Origin: Circinella minor
Taxonomy: Eukaryota; Mucoromycota; Mucoromycetes; Mucorales; Lichtheimiaceae
Direction of reading: 5' to 3'
Assembly: GCA_016758965.1 (NCBI GenBank)
Contig: JAEPRB010000205.1
Location: 1 to 64,000 of the forward strand
Length of the DNA stretch: 64,000 nt
Shown in pieces: positions 13,637 to 25,992 of this stretch. The notes under the pieces were generated by a model that did no database searches, was not told where the DNA came from, and saw nothing but the letters and a program-made list of their open reading frames with translations. Both the position numbers and the translations under genes were made by a program. Every line of letters starts with the position of its first letter. Position 1 is the first letter of the stretch.

Positions 13637-13643
13637 TATAAAA
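13637..13643 (+). promoter_or_regulatory. TATA box of the P450 gene
   Basis: TATAAAA, 116 bases upstream of the P450 ATG, followed by a T/C-rich leader. The position suits a fungal core promoter. It was not tested. Confidence 0.5.
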
Positions 13644-13752
13644 GGCGAATCACAAGTTTTATGATGTTTTTTCTTCTCTTTTTAAATTAATTTTTTTTAT
13701 TCAACTTTCCTCCACGTTCTTTTTTTCATAAATCAGATTTTATTGATTGAAT

Positions 13753-16101
13753 ATGACTACACAACAACGTTCGAACCCTGTCTATCGTTACGTTGGTGGG
13801 GCTGCTGCAGCTGGTATCACTCTGCTTGCTGCATATTATCATGATCGTGCCGTATTTGATGAACATCGTGAAGGCATCGTCTGTATGCGAGGATACCCAT
13901 TGGTTGGTGGTTTACCTGATCTTATTGCCAACAAAGATAAAATTCACGAATGGTTTACTAACGAATTTAAAACAAGTGATGTATTAACTGCGTAAGTTCA
14001 TTGAATGATTCAAGATATACATGTTAATGTACCAGTCGTATTCGTGCCTATTATTGTAACTTCTTGTAACGCCCTTTTCTATACATATATAGTACAATGT
14101 CAGTTCTTGGTCTCCCAAGACACATTCTCACTGTCGACCCCAATAACGTTGAACATGTCCTCAAGGGTAATTATTAGAAACGATCGAGTCAAATAATAAT
14201 CAAATAAGAAAAGAAAGTTGACAACTGACATTTAATTTTATTATCTTAGGCAACTTTGAGAATTATATTAAAGGACCTGAATTTCATAATGCTATGAATC
14301 AACTCTTCGGGGACGGCATTTTTAATTCAAACGGTCGGCAATGGAAGGTAATAAAAGTTTATTCTGAAATCAATAGTCTCTACTTCAACATAGATCATTC
14401 CGATTTTACACATCAATCTAACCTTTTTTTTTTTTGTTATCATCTATATAAATCAATTCAGTATCAACGTAAGACTGCCAGCCACGTCTTTAATGTTAAG
14501 AATTTCCGAGATCAATTCACTGATGTCTTTGTTCAAGAAATTGAATATATGAGCGAGAAGATTTGGAATACTGCTATCGAAAAAGATGAACCTGTTGATT
14601 TTCATGATATCATGTTCAAGTTTACCTTGGATTCATTTATCCTGTAAGATTTCTTAGTCTCCACAAAAAAAAAAAAAAACGTTTAAAACAGGCTCCGCTA
14701 ACCCCATCACAAAACAAATGTTTTGTAGGCTCGGTTTTGGTGTTCAACTCAATGCACTAGGAAGCAAAGAAAAGGTACCATTTGCTGCAGCTTTCGATGA
14801 AGCACAAAAAACTACTTTCCAACGTTTCGTTAATCCTTTCTGGAAAGTCACGGAACGTCTTCAAAAAATTGCTATGCCCTGGAAGGCTGGTATGAACGAA
14901 CATCTGAATGTTGTTGATACTTTTGCCCGCGAAGTCACTGAAAAACGTCGTGAAGAAATGGCCCGAGGTGAAGAGAAGAAGGATTTATTGTCACGTTTCA
15001 TGAATGCTCGCAATGCAGATGGCGAACCTTTAAATAATACCGAACTTCGTGATATTGTATTGAATTTCGTCATCGCTGGTCGTGACACTACTGCTCAAGC
15101 TCTTTCATGGACTTTCTATTTGCTTTTGAATCATCCTCGTGTTGAAGAAAAATTGGTTCAAGAAATTAATGAACATATCACCGATGATATTATGCATGAT
15201 TCTCCAGCTCTTTATGAAGTCATTAAAGATATGAAATATGCTCATGCCGTGTAAGTATACTAAATAGTATATACACTGGGAGAAAAGCGGGAAAAAAAAA
15301 GCTTTATTCTATATCAAGAATGTATCAATTTACCTAATCTACTTTTTACCATAACTGTATTTAGTTTCTATGAGGTTTTGAGGCTTTATCCAAGTGTTCC
15401 ACTCAACCAAAAGTTTGCATTAAATGATGATGTCTGGCCTGATGGTACGCTTTATTTTATTTTTCCGTTTATTATACATATATAATATATATTCTTTGAT
15501 TTGTATATCCTAATAGTATTGTACATGCCTCATAATTATATAGGTACCCATATTCGTAAGGGGGATTATATTCTATGGTATGTATGGCAAAACAAAATTA
15601 AGGGAAATAATGACTGGAAAGGATATTCTATTATATACTCATATATATCAAATCCACCAATCATTTCTTTATTTATTATATAGGTCACCCTATTCGCAAG
15701 GTCGTAACACACAAAACTGGGGTCCTACAGCTAATCAATTTCGACCTGAACGTTGGTTTACTGAAAACGGTGAACTGAAACGTGAATCTCAGGGTAATTA
15801 CAGTTCTTTTGTGGCAACCTTCTCTTCCCAATTTTTGTTTATCTGCAAACTTCCCTTAACTTCTTTTTTTCTATCATTATTAACTATCAATAACTATCTA
15901 GGTCAATGGCCCGCTTTCCATGCCGGTCCACGCGTCTGTTTAGGCCAAAATTTAGCTACCCTTGAAGCCCTCGTTGCAATCATTTTCTTGCTTAAACGTT
16001 ACAAATTCCAATTGGTTCCTAACCAAAACATTACTTACCAAGTATCTTTGACTCTCCCAATGAAGGATGGTATGATGGTTACTGTTGAAAAGCGCGAGTA
16101 A
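13753..16101 (+). CDS. Cytochrome P450 monooxygenase, 512 aa
   Basis: Nine exons: 13753-13991, 14093-14166, 14250-14347, 14462-14643, 14729-15250, 15365-15444, 15544-15577, 15684-15793 and 15902-16101 (1,539 nt, phases consistent). An N-terminal membrane anchor lies at about 14-29. The I-helix oxygen-binding motif AGRDTT is at about 313-318, ExxR is E375-R378, PERW is at 431-434, and the heme loop FHAGPRVCLG has the thiolate Cys459. All key residues are intact. The I-helix and heme-loop wording resembles CYP52/CYP86/CYP704-type fatty-acid omega-hydroxylases, so an ER-bound lipid hydroxylase fed by P450 reductase is likely. Substrate is inferred only. ATG 13753 is chosen over the longer frame because it precedes the anchor directly. 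Confidence 0.95.
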
Positions 16102-16870
16102 GCAAAACCAGAAAAAAACCAACTATATAGTTTGATTTTATTTTATACTTCCTTGTTCTATATATATTTGTTATCTTCCATTTCCAATTACTTTTTCATA
16201 CCATTTTCTAACGATAAGAACATCATTTTCTTTTTGCCTCTTTCTCCTCACAAACACCACTGTCTTCACATCTGAAATGTACATTTTGATATAACTTCCC
16301 CTTATTTATACATACATATACTACCATATACATTATGATTACTACCTATATAGTTCATCTTCTTTATCTCAAAATATAGAATTACTGCAAACTCCTCTGA
16401 ATAAACTATTCTTTTTTTAAGCAGAATTTTCATTAATATTAATTATCTTATCGCAAATACTAAATCACTAAACAATATCTTTACCCCTCACAAATTTTTT
16501 TCTATAAGCAACTAGCGCATGTTATCTATGACGTTCCAGGCAGTGAATTCAGTCAAAAAAATTGTACGGATAAAATGCCAGTCCTAGTACTTTACTATAT
16601 ACTTACTCACATCTTCCCCATTCAAATTGTTGAATAAATAGTTCAATATTATAAAAATAAGTGTAATCATGTTTTATCTATGCTGAATAAGCTATATATG
16701 TATGTTTGTGATGAAGTGACTTTGTACAATTATGCAAGCGAGGAAAAAAGGAAAAGGGGATTTTTTTTTATGAATGGAAAGTAGGAAGTAAAAGGGAAAG
16801 GGGATGAACGTCGTATATTAATGCAAGAGAACGAATAAAGGTATATTTATAAAATGTTTGAAATTACCCA
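16102..16870. other. Convergent 3' region
   Basis: This lies between the P450 stop and the stop of the minus-strand zinc-motif gene. It is pyrimidine-rich at first and AT-rich later. It presumably holds both 3' UTRs and polyadenylation sites. No gene is seen. Confidence 0.5.
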
Positions 16871-17939
16871 TTATATTCCTAGTAATGAATCAAGTTCTGT
16901 GCTGAAAGGGTCACAATCTTTGTTCCAGTTATCACTTAGGATTTGATCTAGTCCATTAAACAAACCTGATTGATCATCAATGGGTGTATTCACACATGAT
17001 TGCTCTGGTTGTCCATCTTCACTACCTAATATCATACGGATAATATCATTATTATTGTTAATATCATTGTTATCATTAATTTTACTATTCCACAATAGTG
17101 CTCGTTCATCCACTACATTCTGTTGTAAAGGGATATATTCCGTACCCTCTGGTGAAATGCTGTCGCTTGTAAAAAATTGTTCTAAATCTTGCACGCTTGA
17201 AGTGTCAAAATCACTTTGGATACTCATCATATTATCATCTTGTAATAATTGTTCTATATCTTGTAATGAGTAGTTTGATGTTTCTGGTACAGTGTTAGCT
17301 AAATAAATAGATAATTAAATAGAATCAGTTAGCACCTTTGTTTAATTTGCTACCATCCTGTTAGAACATAACCAAAATCAATTCATTTCTTACCTTGATC
17401 TGGCGAGGTAGTTATATTAAAATTATTATCGTATTGAATATCAGCGTCAGTATTAGGTATCTCTGTAATAGTAAAAATATCAAGATTTTCCTGTACACCA
17501 GCATTCAACAACAAGCTCTCAATAGTTTCTTTCAAGAAAAACGCACCTGGTACAGTTTTAGGAGTGGTAGTATTTATACCAGATGCAGATTCGTGTGATC
17601 GTACGTATTTTTCTTTATCCGATTTTTCATTTTTGGGTATAGAGTTATCTTTGACGATAAATGAGTTTGCTGAAGGTTGATCAAATGGGTATGGACACTA
17701 ATATCAAAAAAATTAATAATGAAGAATGATACCGTTAGATCTAACATACTGCGCGATCTCATCTATCTATATATATAGATGAAAATAAAAATATGAAATG
17801 TATTTTTTTTTCATACCTTAACATTCTCACACATCAGCATTTTACAGTTAAAATTAACTGAAAAATCTTGTAGTGTTGATGAGCACTTTGGGCATCTTTG
17901 AGTTTTTGTCGTCTTTGTCGTGGTCGTGTCAGTTTGCAT
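16871..17939 (-). CDS. Unrecognised protein with a four-Cys zinc motif, 284 aa
   Basis: Three exons: 17939-17817, 17697-17394 and 17298-16871 (855 nt, phases consistent). Near the N-terminus is CPKC, then after about 13 residues C-x5-C-x4-C (MLMCENVKCPYPF). This resembles the CxxC...CENxxCxYPL treble-clef-like motif in the N-terminus of USPL1-type proteins, so one zinc ion is probably bound; the intron falls between CENVK and CPYP. The rest is acidic and Asn/Ser-rich and contains two similar short segments, LQDIEQLLQDD and VQDLEQFFTSD, about 12 residues apart, which look like amphipathic docking or activation motifs. The end, DPFSTELDSLLGI, also has that character. A nuclear regulatory role is a guess. 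The family is not recognised. Confidence 0.75.
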
Positions 17940-19694
17940 AAAGGAAGAAAGCCTATTAATTTGAAAGTGGCTTGAAAAAACAGGTTGTCATATATTTAAC
18001 TGCCACAGAAAAGTCCGATAATGCAAGTCGATAACAAAAATGTCAGCAACCACTGCAATGAACAGTTCTATGTCAAAATCTGGAAACGGGACTACTGTGT
18101 TCAGTAGTAGCATGTGAAGAATATAAAAAAAAGAAAAAGAAAGTCGAGTGTGCATAAGTGCGAAAAAATGAAATAAAACAATCGCTGTCATGACAACATG
18201 CTGTTGTCTTGGTAATTTATTTCTTTCAAGCTGCAATCGTACGTACGTAGTATTGAAAAGAAAGTGGATAAAGCCAGGTTTTTTTCTTTAACATGACTTT
18301 TCACAGTTCAAACGGCAGAGCTGTACTCTTTCCCATTTCTCTTCATGTTATCCGCACCATCCAAGGGCATATATACGTACTCGAAATATAGCGTATCGAA
18401 TGCCTCATGTATGCGGATAAACGTGTATGTGGTTAGACTGGGTCTTATCCCTCGGAACATATTTGTAATGAAGTTACAAACCGCCACATCGATATCATTC
18501 AATTAGCCTGTTCAGTCTTTTAAGATATCCAGAATAGAAATGGTCTAGATCCGTTCTTCCTTTCCTCCATTGCGCACCCCGAGTTAACAGACGCGTTCAG
18601 TAGCTTTGTACGTGTCTCGTTATTTTTGTTCTAACTCTTAAAATTAATCTTTTGTGAGATTGTTTTATGTTGAAGAAGGGGAATCCCGATAAAAAATACT
18701 ATTAATAAAAAGTAATGATAAAAAGTAATGATAAAAATAAAACTCGGAAGGGCTTGGTTTCTCAATGGTGTTTTTTATTGTCCATAGGACTTTTGGTCAA
18801 CTAACGATAAGAAAGTTGAAAAAAACTAATCCATATTTTCAAAAAAGGTTTACTAATTTTAGCTGTGCAGTAGCATAAAGAGGTATGAGGATTTTTTTTC
18901 AGGTTTTTCTTGTAATCACTTAACGAGCAACTTTATATTTGGAGACTTACACAAACGTCCAAGAGGTTTTTTGCTTTGAAACGGGCATTTAGTGAATCAG
19001 ATTATTCATGCATAACAACAAAACTGCTCTCTATCTTGATTATTATGACTTAAACCCATGCTTTGTGTAGATAATGTCAATTCACTAAAAACTATGAGAC
19101 GACTGCGCTATCAAACCATATGGCAGGTATAAGGCCCTTCGAGGCTTAAAAGTGGGTTTTATTCAGTTGTTGATTGTTCCAGAGACAAAAGAAGAGTGCT
19201 GGAGGCTGTTCTTTCAGTTTACACATGTTTTCATAAATGTTTAGGTATTATAGAAATATACCATAATATTATATCTCCATTATGCATACATATTGTGGCG
19301 CTAGATCGTACACCATTTCTTCAAATACTGCGATATGAAAATAAAATATGTTACTGTAAGAACATCCAGCTACCCGATATTTTTATCGTCGAGAAGCAAA
19401 AGTTCTATAAAAAAAAATTACTGTACGTACTCGCTGAAATAATAGTAAAATAGATAATTAATAATATTAATAAAAAAAAGAAAAGTGACATAAGGTATAA
19501 TATAAGTAAATATATGTGCTTTACGCACTAAAGAGAAAAGAAAGAAATATATAGCGTAAGAAAAAAGAAAAGGGTGTGAAAGCTGATGTATAAAGAAAAA
19601 TACACATTTGGATGTGATTTACTTTCAAGTAGCGGTAATAGTTAGCGATAAAACAAGAAAAAGAGTGTGATTACAAAGAAGAAAGACAACAAAC
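17940..19694. other. Intergenic, possible relics
   Basis: Two minus-strand frames, 18502-18308 (MNDIDVAVCNF... then YVYMPLDGADNMKRNGKEYS) and about 18110-17990 (VVPFPDFDIELFIAVV...), have protein-like composition but no supported exon structure and may be decayed genes. A short tandem of TAAAAAGTAATGA units lies at about 18,707-18,735. Otherwise this is AT-rich sequence and the 3' flank of the kinase gene. Confidence 0.4.
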
Positions 19695-21782
19695 TTATTT
19701 CGCAGTAGTTTGAGGAACACTGTTGCTATTATTACTCTTGGCTGCAGCTGCAGCTTTAAGAACCTTGGCTAGTGCAGGGACAGGGGGTCTGTTGCCATCT
19801 TCACTATTCTTTTCCGCATTAGCATTCAAAGATCCTGACCGAAGACGATTGATAGCGCTAACTGCTCTTACGGCATTCTTAAGTGTTTTACGAGGGTTGA
19901 AATTCTCACGAACTGTGCCAAGAATATCAATATCAGTAGCATCGGTACCCGTCATCCATTTATCCTTCAATGCTTCAGTAGCTGTTGGTCGGGCCGCTGG
20001 ATCCAATGTTAATAGTTTACGGATGAAATCCTTGGCTATATGTATAGTATAATTAAGTTATTTTATATTCAAATCTCCTTATAAATTTTCAATTCGTATG
20101 ATTTTTACCGTCTTGTGAAATATTGCGCCAATAACGCTCATGGAATTCGAACTTAGCCTCGGTGATTTCGGCCATAAGTTCAACTTGATCATCAGCCTGG
20201 AATGGCTGGTAGCCACAGAGGCTATTTTAGAAAGGAAACATAAAATCAGCCACACGTGTATATAAACATTAATTAGTTAATAAAATGAAACAGAAAAAAA
20301 AAACTTGATAACTTACAGCATATATGTAATCACACTGCGTATATGAAACAAAGAGAGAAGGTTAATTAATTTAGTATTCAATTGGGTACCAAGAATACCA
20401 TATTATACATAATAATTATAAATAATCATTTACCCAACTGCCCACATATCAACGGGTGATCCATAGCCTTTACGGAGTAAAACTTCAGGTGCTACACGAA
20501 GGTGCCACACAGAAGCGTATCAATAAAAATAATGAAATAGAGAGCGTGGAATTTTTTTTGGGCGTATAAAATGATAAAATACTTTACCAACATAAAGCGG
20601 TGATCCACAAACAGTATCTAGACCTGAACCGATATCGTCATTCTCTTTTGCAATACTTTAAAATGAAAAATCATAAAACGAAGGATAATGTAAGTCAAGT
20701 GAAGGGAGACCAAAAAAAAAAGCTATTGAACCATAAATTAAGCTGCCCATGTCAACTTACCCAAAATCGCAAATTGCTAGATCAGCATCCGAGTCGGGGC
20801 TTTTGAATAATAAGTTCTCGGGTTTCATATCTTTTGAGTGGTAATTGTATTAGTTACACTGCATTCTATTATATTATCCACTTTTTTGTATATTTACCTC
20901 GATGAACAATTTTATGTGAATGGAGATATTCAAGACCATTTAAAATGGATCGAACGACGACAACCTATTTAGTTTTTACAAAAAAAAAAAAAAAAAAACC
21001 ATCAATATATCACCCACTTTCTCTCCTTTCCTTACTATGTGCCCTGTGATTTCTTCTCTGTCTCACACACAAAAGTCAAAAAACACGTGTTTCTTATTGC
21101 ATACCGCATCTTTTTCGGTGAACTTGCCGCGTTCAAATAAACGTTCGAATAATTCACCACCAGTAGCTCTAAATTCAGTTTAGTTGTTAGTAAGTTCTAA
21201 ACAGAACAAAATAATAAAGACGGCCATATCTAATTAATTGGTATATATAAGAAATATACTTACAATTCAAATACCATATAAAATTTGTCACTATAGCAAC
21301 CAGTAACCCATAACAATACATAAAAAGATAATAGTTTAGATCTTGAACACATACGAATAAACAATTAAAGATGAAAGCTGTCTCAACATTATTTACCGTG
21401 ATTCGAAAAAGTCATATAAATGAATTACGTTTGGGTGATCAAGATCCTTCATCACTTCTGTTTCAGTTTGTACCATATCGAAATGTCCTTTTACTGTCTT
21501 TTTAGCGATAATTTTGATGGCTACTTGCTTATCATCCGAGATACGAGTAGCTTTTCTTACAGAACCAAATGACCCGCGTCCTGATTTATAATAACAAATA
21601 AATTCAACAGTGATATGAGCTTTATACGTTTATGACGATTGGATGGATAATACTCGTATCAAATTTTGTTTGTTGTGTTTACCAAGTTCATGATCAAAGC
21701 GATAGTTTTTCTTTTTCGTATAGGATTCTGGTTGCTGAATACCACCATGGGCAATAGCATCAAGTGCACTAAGAAAACCCAT
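19695..21782 (-). CDS. Ca2+/calmodulin-dependent protein kinase, CaMKI type, 369 aa
   Basis: Eleven exons: 21782-21683, 21580-21397, 21290-21264, 21168-21105, 20964-20898, 20830-20761, 20655-20588, 20491-20434, 20334-20317, 20221-20109 and 20035-19695 (1,110 nt). The kinase core is complete: glycine loop GRGSFGSV (34-41), VAIK Lys56, helix-C Glu75, HRD Asp148, DFG 169-171, activation-loop Thr185 in DTVCGSP (the site CaMK kinase phosphorylates in CaMKI), and APE 194-196. After the core, residues about 294-317 (basic/hydrophobic, NPRKTLKNAVRAVSAINRLR) are placed and composed like the autoinhibitory and calmodulin-binding helix. The Ser/Ala-rich tail is divergent. It is a Ser/Thr kinase that relays calcium signals. 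Two exons are only 27 and 18 nt. Confidence 0.95.
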
Positions 21783-21983
21783 TGCAAACACAGTAATAAA
21801 AAATGAGCGTTTGTGTGTGTGTGAGAGGGAAAGAGAGAGAAAGGAAAATCGAAATTTTGAAAGGTTCGACTTTTTAAAGGGAAAAAAAAAATGTTTGACC
21901 TCTATGCGAGTTCTTTTTTTAGTATTTTTTAAGACAAAATTCAAGCTGAGCTCCCTTGCAGACCCTTTTTTTTTTTTCTAATC
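21783..21983. promoter_or_regulatory. Divergent promoter shared by the kinase and VPS37 genes
   Basis: Only 201 bases separate the two ATGs. The interval holds a (GT)n/(GA)n purine-pyrimidine stretch near 21,807-21,846 and T runs near 21,963. A bidirectional promoter is inferred from spacing alone. Confidence 0.6.
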
Positions 21984-23321
21984 ATGTCGAACTTGCAAGA
22001 AATGTAAGAACTTCTTTTTCCCAATTGAACCAAAAGGAAACATTTGATTATAGTGGATATATATATATATGTGTGTGTGTGTGTTAAATATTTTTAATGT
22101 AGTAAACAGCAGCATATTACTTCACTTTATGCACACAATAATAATGTAACTGTTATTATTGAAGGCCAAATGTATGAGTTACCATGTACCTTTTCAGACT
22201 TGACCGCGTCATTGCTTGTCAACTTACCACCCGAGTTTCCAGAAGCACCGCCCATCATTACAGTTTCACCTAATGGGATGCGTCATCCCTGGATTGAATC
22301 GGACGTTGTTATTCAAGATGTTTTGACTCCTTCAGGGTGGTCTACCAATCAAGCCCAGCTTGGCAAAATAGTCAGTGGTATAATAGAAGAGTTTATGCAA
22401 CGACCGCCAGCAAGGAAAAATACTAATGGCAGTAATAATAATAATGAAACACAAGCAAGAACTTTAGAAGAAAGGTATAATATAAAGTACCTTTTTTATG
22501 AAGAAATTCTATACAAGTATATAGATATGTACAATTTATTGATTGCTAAGTATATAAATAGTTATGGACATCGACCACCACCTCCAGTACCTGCAGCACA
22601 GCCTTCCTCAGCCTTGACAACAGCAGAATATGGATCCATTGCAAATAAAAGCGCTGAAGAATTGGAACAATTGTTGACAGATGATATAGCTTTTGAATTA
22701 TTTTTCAGCTCATTTGAACGTATACGAAGTATGAAAACAGTTCAAGAAGAGTTACGAAATGGCAACGAGAATTTAGCACGTAAAGTATCAATAAATATGT
22801 CTATTGACTTGGAACATATATGGGAAAAAACAACATCGGAAGGAATTTCACATACTAAATATATATATATATATTTATCCTACTTACAGAAAAGAACATT
22901 GGAAAAGAGAACACAGTCTTAAAATTACGTTCTGAAGCAAAAGAATTGGATGAAGAGTACAGGAAGCTTCGATCGGAATTTGATGAAAAGGAGCGACAGC
23001 AACATGAAGCATTTAATGTAAGTTATTGCCAAAGAGCTAGCAAGGGGGATATAAGAGAAGTATGTAACTTAGTACCGACATGATTTTATTATTATTATGT
23101 AGCGATTTTCATCTTCAACAGTACTCACTAGACTAAAAGCGAGTGTATATGAATCTGATGAGTTATCTGAATCCGTAGGACAGAGCTTTTTAGATGGAAA
23201 TTTGGATCACGATAGTTTCGTAAAACAATTTCGAGAGTTACGCAAAGTGTATCATTTAAGAGCGAGCAAACTTGAACGAGCACAGAAAGAAAACCTGTTT
23301 ATCAAAAAGATTCCCACTTAG
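21984..23321 (+). CDS. VPS37: ESCRT-I subunit VPS37, 318 aa
   Basis: Five exons: 21984-22003, 22103-22474, 22562-22779, 22890-23017 and 23103-23321 (957 nt). The first exon codes only MSNLQEI up to a phase-2 donor. Residues about 8-105 look like a UEV fold (TVIIEGQMYELP, then LPPEFPEAPPIITVSP and HPWI), as in animal VPS37A. A Gln/Asn linker and a Pro-rich GHRPPPPVPAA segment follow. The rest, from about 160, is a Mod(r) coiled-coil domain (ELFFSSFERIRSMKTVQEEL ... SFLDGNLDHDSFVKQFRELR), which defines VPS37. It works in endosomal sorting of ubiquitinated membrane proteins with VPS23 and VPS28. Intron 2 (22475-22561) is 87 bases, a multiple of three without an in-frame stop. Confidence 0.93.
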
Positions 23322-24767
23322 ATCCCATTTATTCATATATTCACCACCCTCGTTCTTTTCGCCACCTTTTCTTCTGTATCATATATATCCCTATCACTCT
23401 TTATTATTATTCGTAATATAGCTTTCTATTGTTTTGATAATCTATTGTTTTGCCTTTTTTTTGTTGAACGTGAAATAGAAATGATAACTGGATATAATAA
23501 TGACTACTTTAATTCACATTTAAGATACTGGGGGTAATTTCTGTTTTTGGTTTTGCAATAAGCATTGGTCTTGCTGCTGTAGTGCTGATATTTTTTTTTT
23601 TTTTTTTGGATAGAATAAAGTACTCTAAAATGGATGATGCTCAGCATATATCAGCAGAGGTGAATTGGTTTAGGCATGAACAGCGAGCGCATATAAAATA
23701 GTTGTAATCCTTAATCCAGCCCCTCTTTGCATGTTTAATGTTTGCTGAATTAAAATTTCATATGATAAATTTTAAAAGCGACTGCAAAGCACCATAATTT
23801 CGAATCTAAATATAGACATCATAATTCAAAGCTCTGTAGGCAATAAGATTTTCTACTTTTGGATACGTAGTTGAATGAGTATTTTTTTTGCTTGCCTTCT
23901 AATAAGTGTCAGTAGTAAGTATTGCTTTGGTTCAGCGAAATAACGAAAAGAAATGTCATCCACAGCTTTTCTATGGTTTTTTTCAATGTTGAGACAAAAT
24001 AGGACAGAGGTTGGAACGATATATACGTATATATCATATCCCAAAATCCCCCATGTTGGGTCATCTACTTCATTCGTGTATGTAACAAAACCTCGAAACT
24101 GATTTAGATACCCATGAAATATGTCGTGAGAATTTGAAGATAATTTCTTTAATCTTGTTCTTTAATAAACATGTATACATTATTGAGAACCTGGGCTTTG
24201 GAAAAATCTTGGCGGTAAAAGTTTAAACTGAGATTCTTTTGCAAAGATTACAATTCAAGTTCCCCCTTTTAAAGAAAAAGAAGCATCCGATTATCTCAAG
24301 AAAAAATATGGTGCTCAAAGCCGAAAACACTGTTCTACCACAATTTTTATATTTTTATCATTATATTTACAAAAAGTTTTGGTGTATTGAATGTTTTTAA
24401 CATATTACCCCATATAGCTTGTCAGATAAAGATAATAGCAGACAAATAAGCAGCCAGCAGAATGTTTTACTTTCTGGGGATGAGCTCAATTATCGTTAAT
24501 ATTTAATGCCGCTTGCAAGCTCCATGACATGCATATATACAGTATCTTGTTACACTATAGCATTGTTTAGCCAAGCTTTTTAGATGCTTTAATAAAAGTC
24601 TTTTTTTTATAAAAGACATGAATGGTCGTGAAGATTCCTTTTTTTTTCGTTAGCTACGTATTCAAACTATCCTTTCAGCTTTCCATCATATGTTACATAA
24701 AAACTATCATAGGCTATATACTCTTCTTCTTTTTTTTTTTTAAAAAAAAACATCTTATACACCATTA
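23322..24767. other. Intergenic region
   Basis: VPS37 3' flank, then AT-rich sequence. A 21-base T run lies near 23,589. No supported gene. Confidence 0.5.
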
Positions 24768-25992
24768 ATGTCCACTTACTCTTTTTTTGCTGCAGTCAAA
24801 TATCAACTCAACATGGACCTATGTATGCTGCTGATAGATATTGTCCAATGTTTGGAAAATCGAGTTCGTGATTCTATCTTTTCTGGTGATGAAGCTCAGG
24901 AATTTATGCGCGAATGTGATCATACGTATCTTAACAATTTTACCAAGTGTTGATTATGTATTACCTTTTGTTGTCGGCCCGAGCAGCAACAAGTTTCCGA
25001 AGAAAGCTTATTTAAAGAAAGCAAGATTCTCATAGAACGTATAACTGAACAAGTCCAAACAGCAAAAACTTTAGCCTGTAAATTTTTCAAAGACGATAAA
25101 CAAGAAAAATCACTATCCGAGGAAAAGCGTATTCAATGGGAAGCTGTTGATGTATTGCATCTTGCTATACAACTTGACGAATATATTAAAACAGAATCGA
25201 AAACTATTCTCCCATGCATTAAGACATTAGAATTTTATTATCAGCTCAATGATGCTTCTAAGCAGCAGGCCATCGAACCTTTGCGACAATTTATTACAAA
25301 CGCTACTTATCAATTCTGGTGGCTAATTTCGGCCAAAATGTTCTGAAAGATTCTTGGAAATTTTTTATTGGTGCTTATCAACTACTTTATGGTGCACTTG
25401 ATTCTCATATGATTCAATATATCAAGCAATTACTTTGTCGAGAAGGTATCAACATAGCCACTATACATTCTCTGATTTCTACTGTCCGTAATCAAAACGA
25501 CCAATTTCCAATCTCAAAGAAGCCATTATCAGTTGCAAAAGAAAAGATCCCTGAAGAAAAACGGATGGAATTAGCTGAAATAGTTATGAGTTTGATTAAA
25601 AAATTATCTGATATAAAAATGCGCAACCACCTTGCTGAAATTTACACATGGTACCAATAAGAAGTGAACAAGAAGGACAAAAAAGCTATTTGCGTGATCG
25701 AGTCGAGCAATAGGCTACATTGATCAAGAAAAGACGTATTCTTCTTACCGAAAATAAAAAGAAGCTACTTCAAGTTAAACACGAAGAAGCGGGACATGTT
25801 GATCAACTTACGTAGACGCTCAATTTATTTCTTTTACGAACAAATTGTTACTATGTGGCGCGTCGGTGAAAAGCCAGCTATTTCCCAAAAAAAGGCTGTA
25901 TTCGTGACTTTCTTGACTTTGTCGCGCCTTTAGATCAAGCAAACTATTATATGATTCTTGGCAACGGAAGGGAAGATAAAAACAAGGAGTAA
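24768..25992 (+). pseudogene. Decayed gene, about 400 codons, family unknown
   Basis: Protein-like sequence runs through changing frames on the plus strand. It begins after a good acceptor near 24,795 (VKYQLNMDLCMLLIDIV...), breaks near 24,955, resumes as EQQQVSEESLFKESKILIER and continues to about 25,315. It shifts again at NATYQF/LVANFGQNVLK, runs to a TAA at about 25,660, and goes on in another frame (SEQEGQKSYLRDRVEQ, stop, ATLIKKRRILLTENKKKLLQ) with several more stops to TAA at 25,990. The residues are charged and helical and clearly of coding origin. I count at least two frameshifts and four internal stops, so it is dead. I do not recognise the family. A gene peculiar to these fungi or a transposon protein are both possible. 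Confidence 0.6.

Noticed and set aside
22475..22561. Continuous frame through VPS37 intron 2, giving a longer protein
   Set aside because: The stretch has the AT-rich, Tyr/Ile/Lys-rich reading typical of introns and proper GT-AG ends; removing it joins the linker cleanly. Retention is kept only as a possibility.
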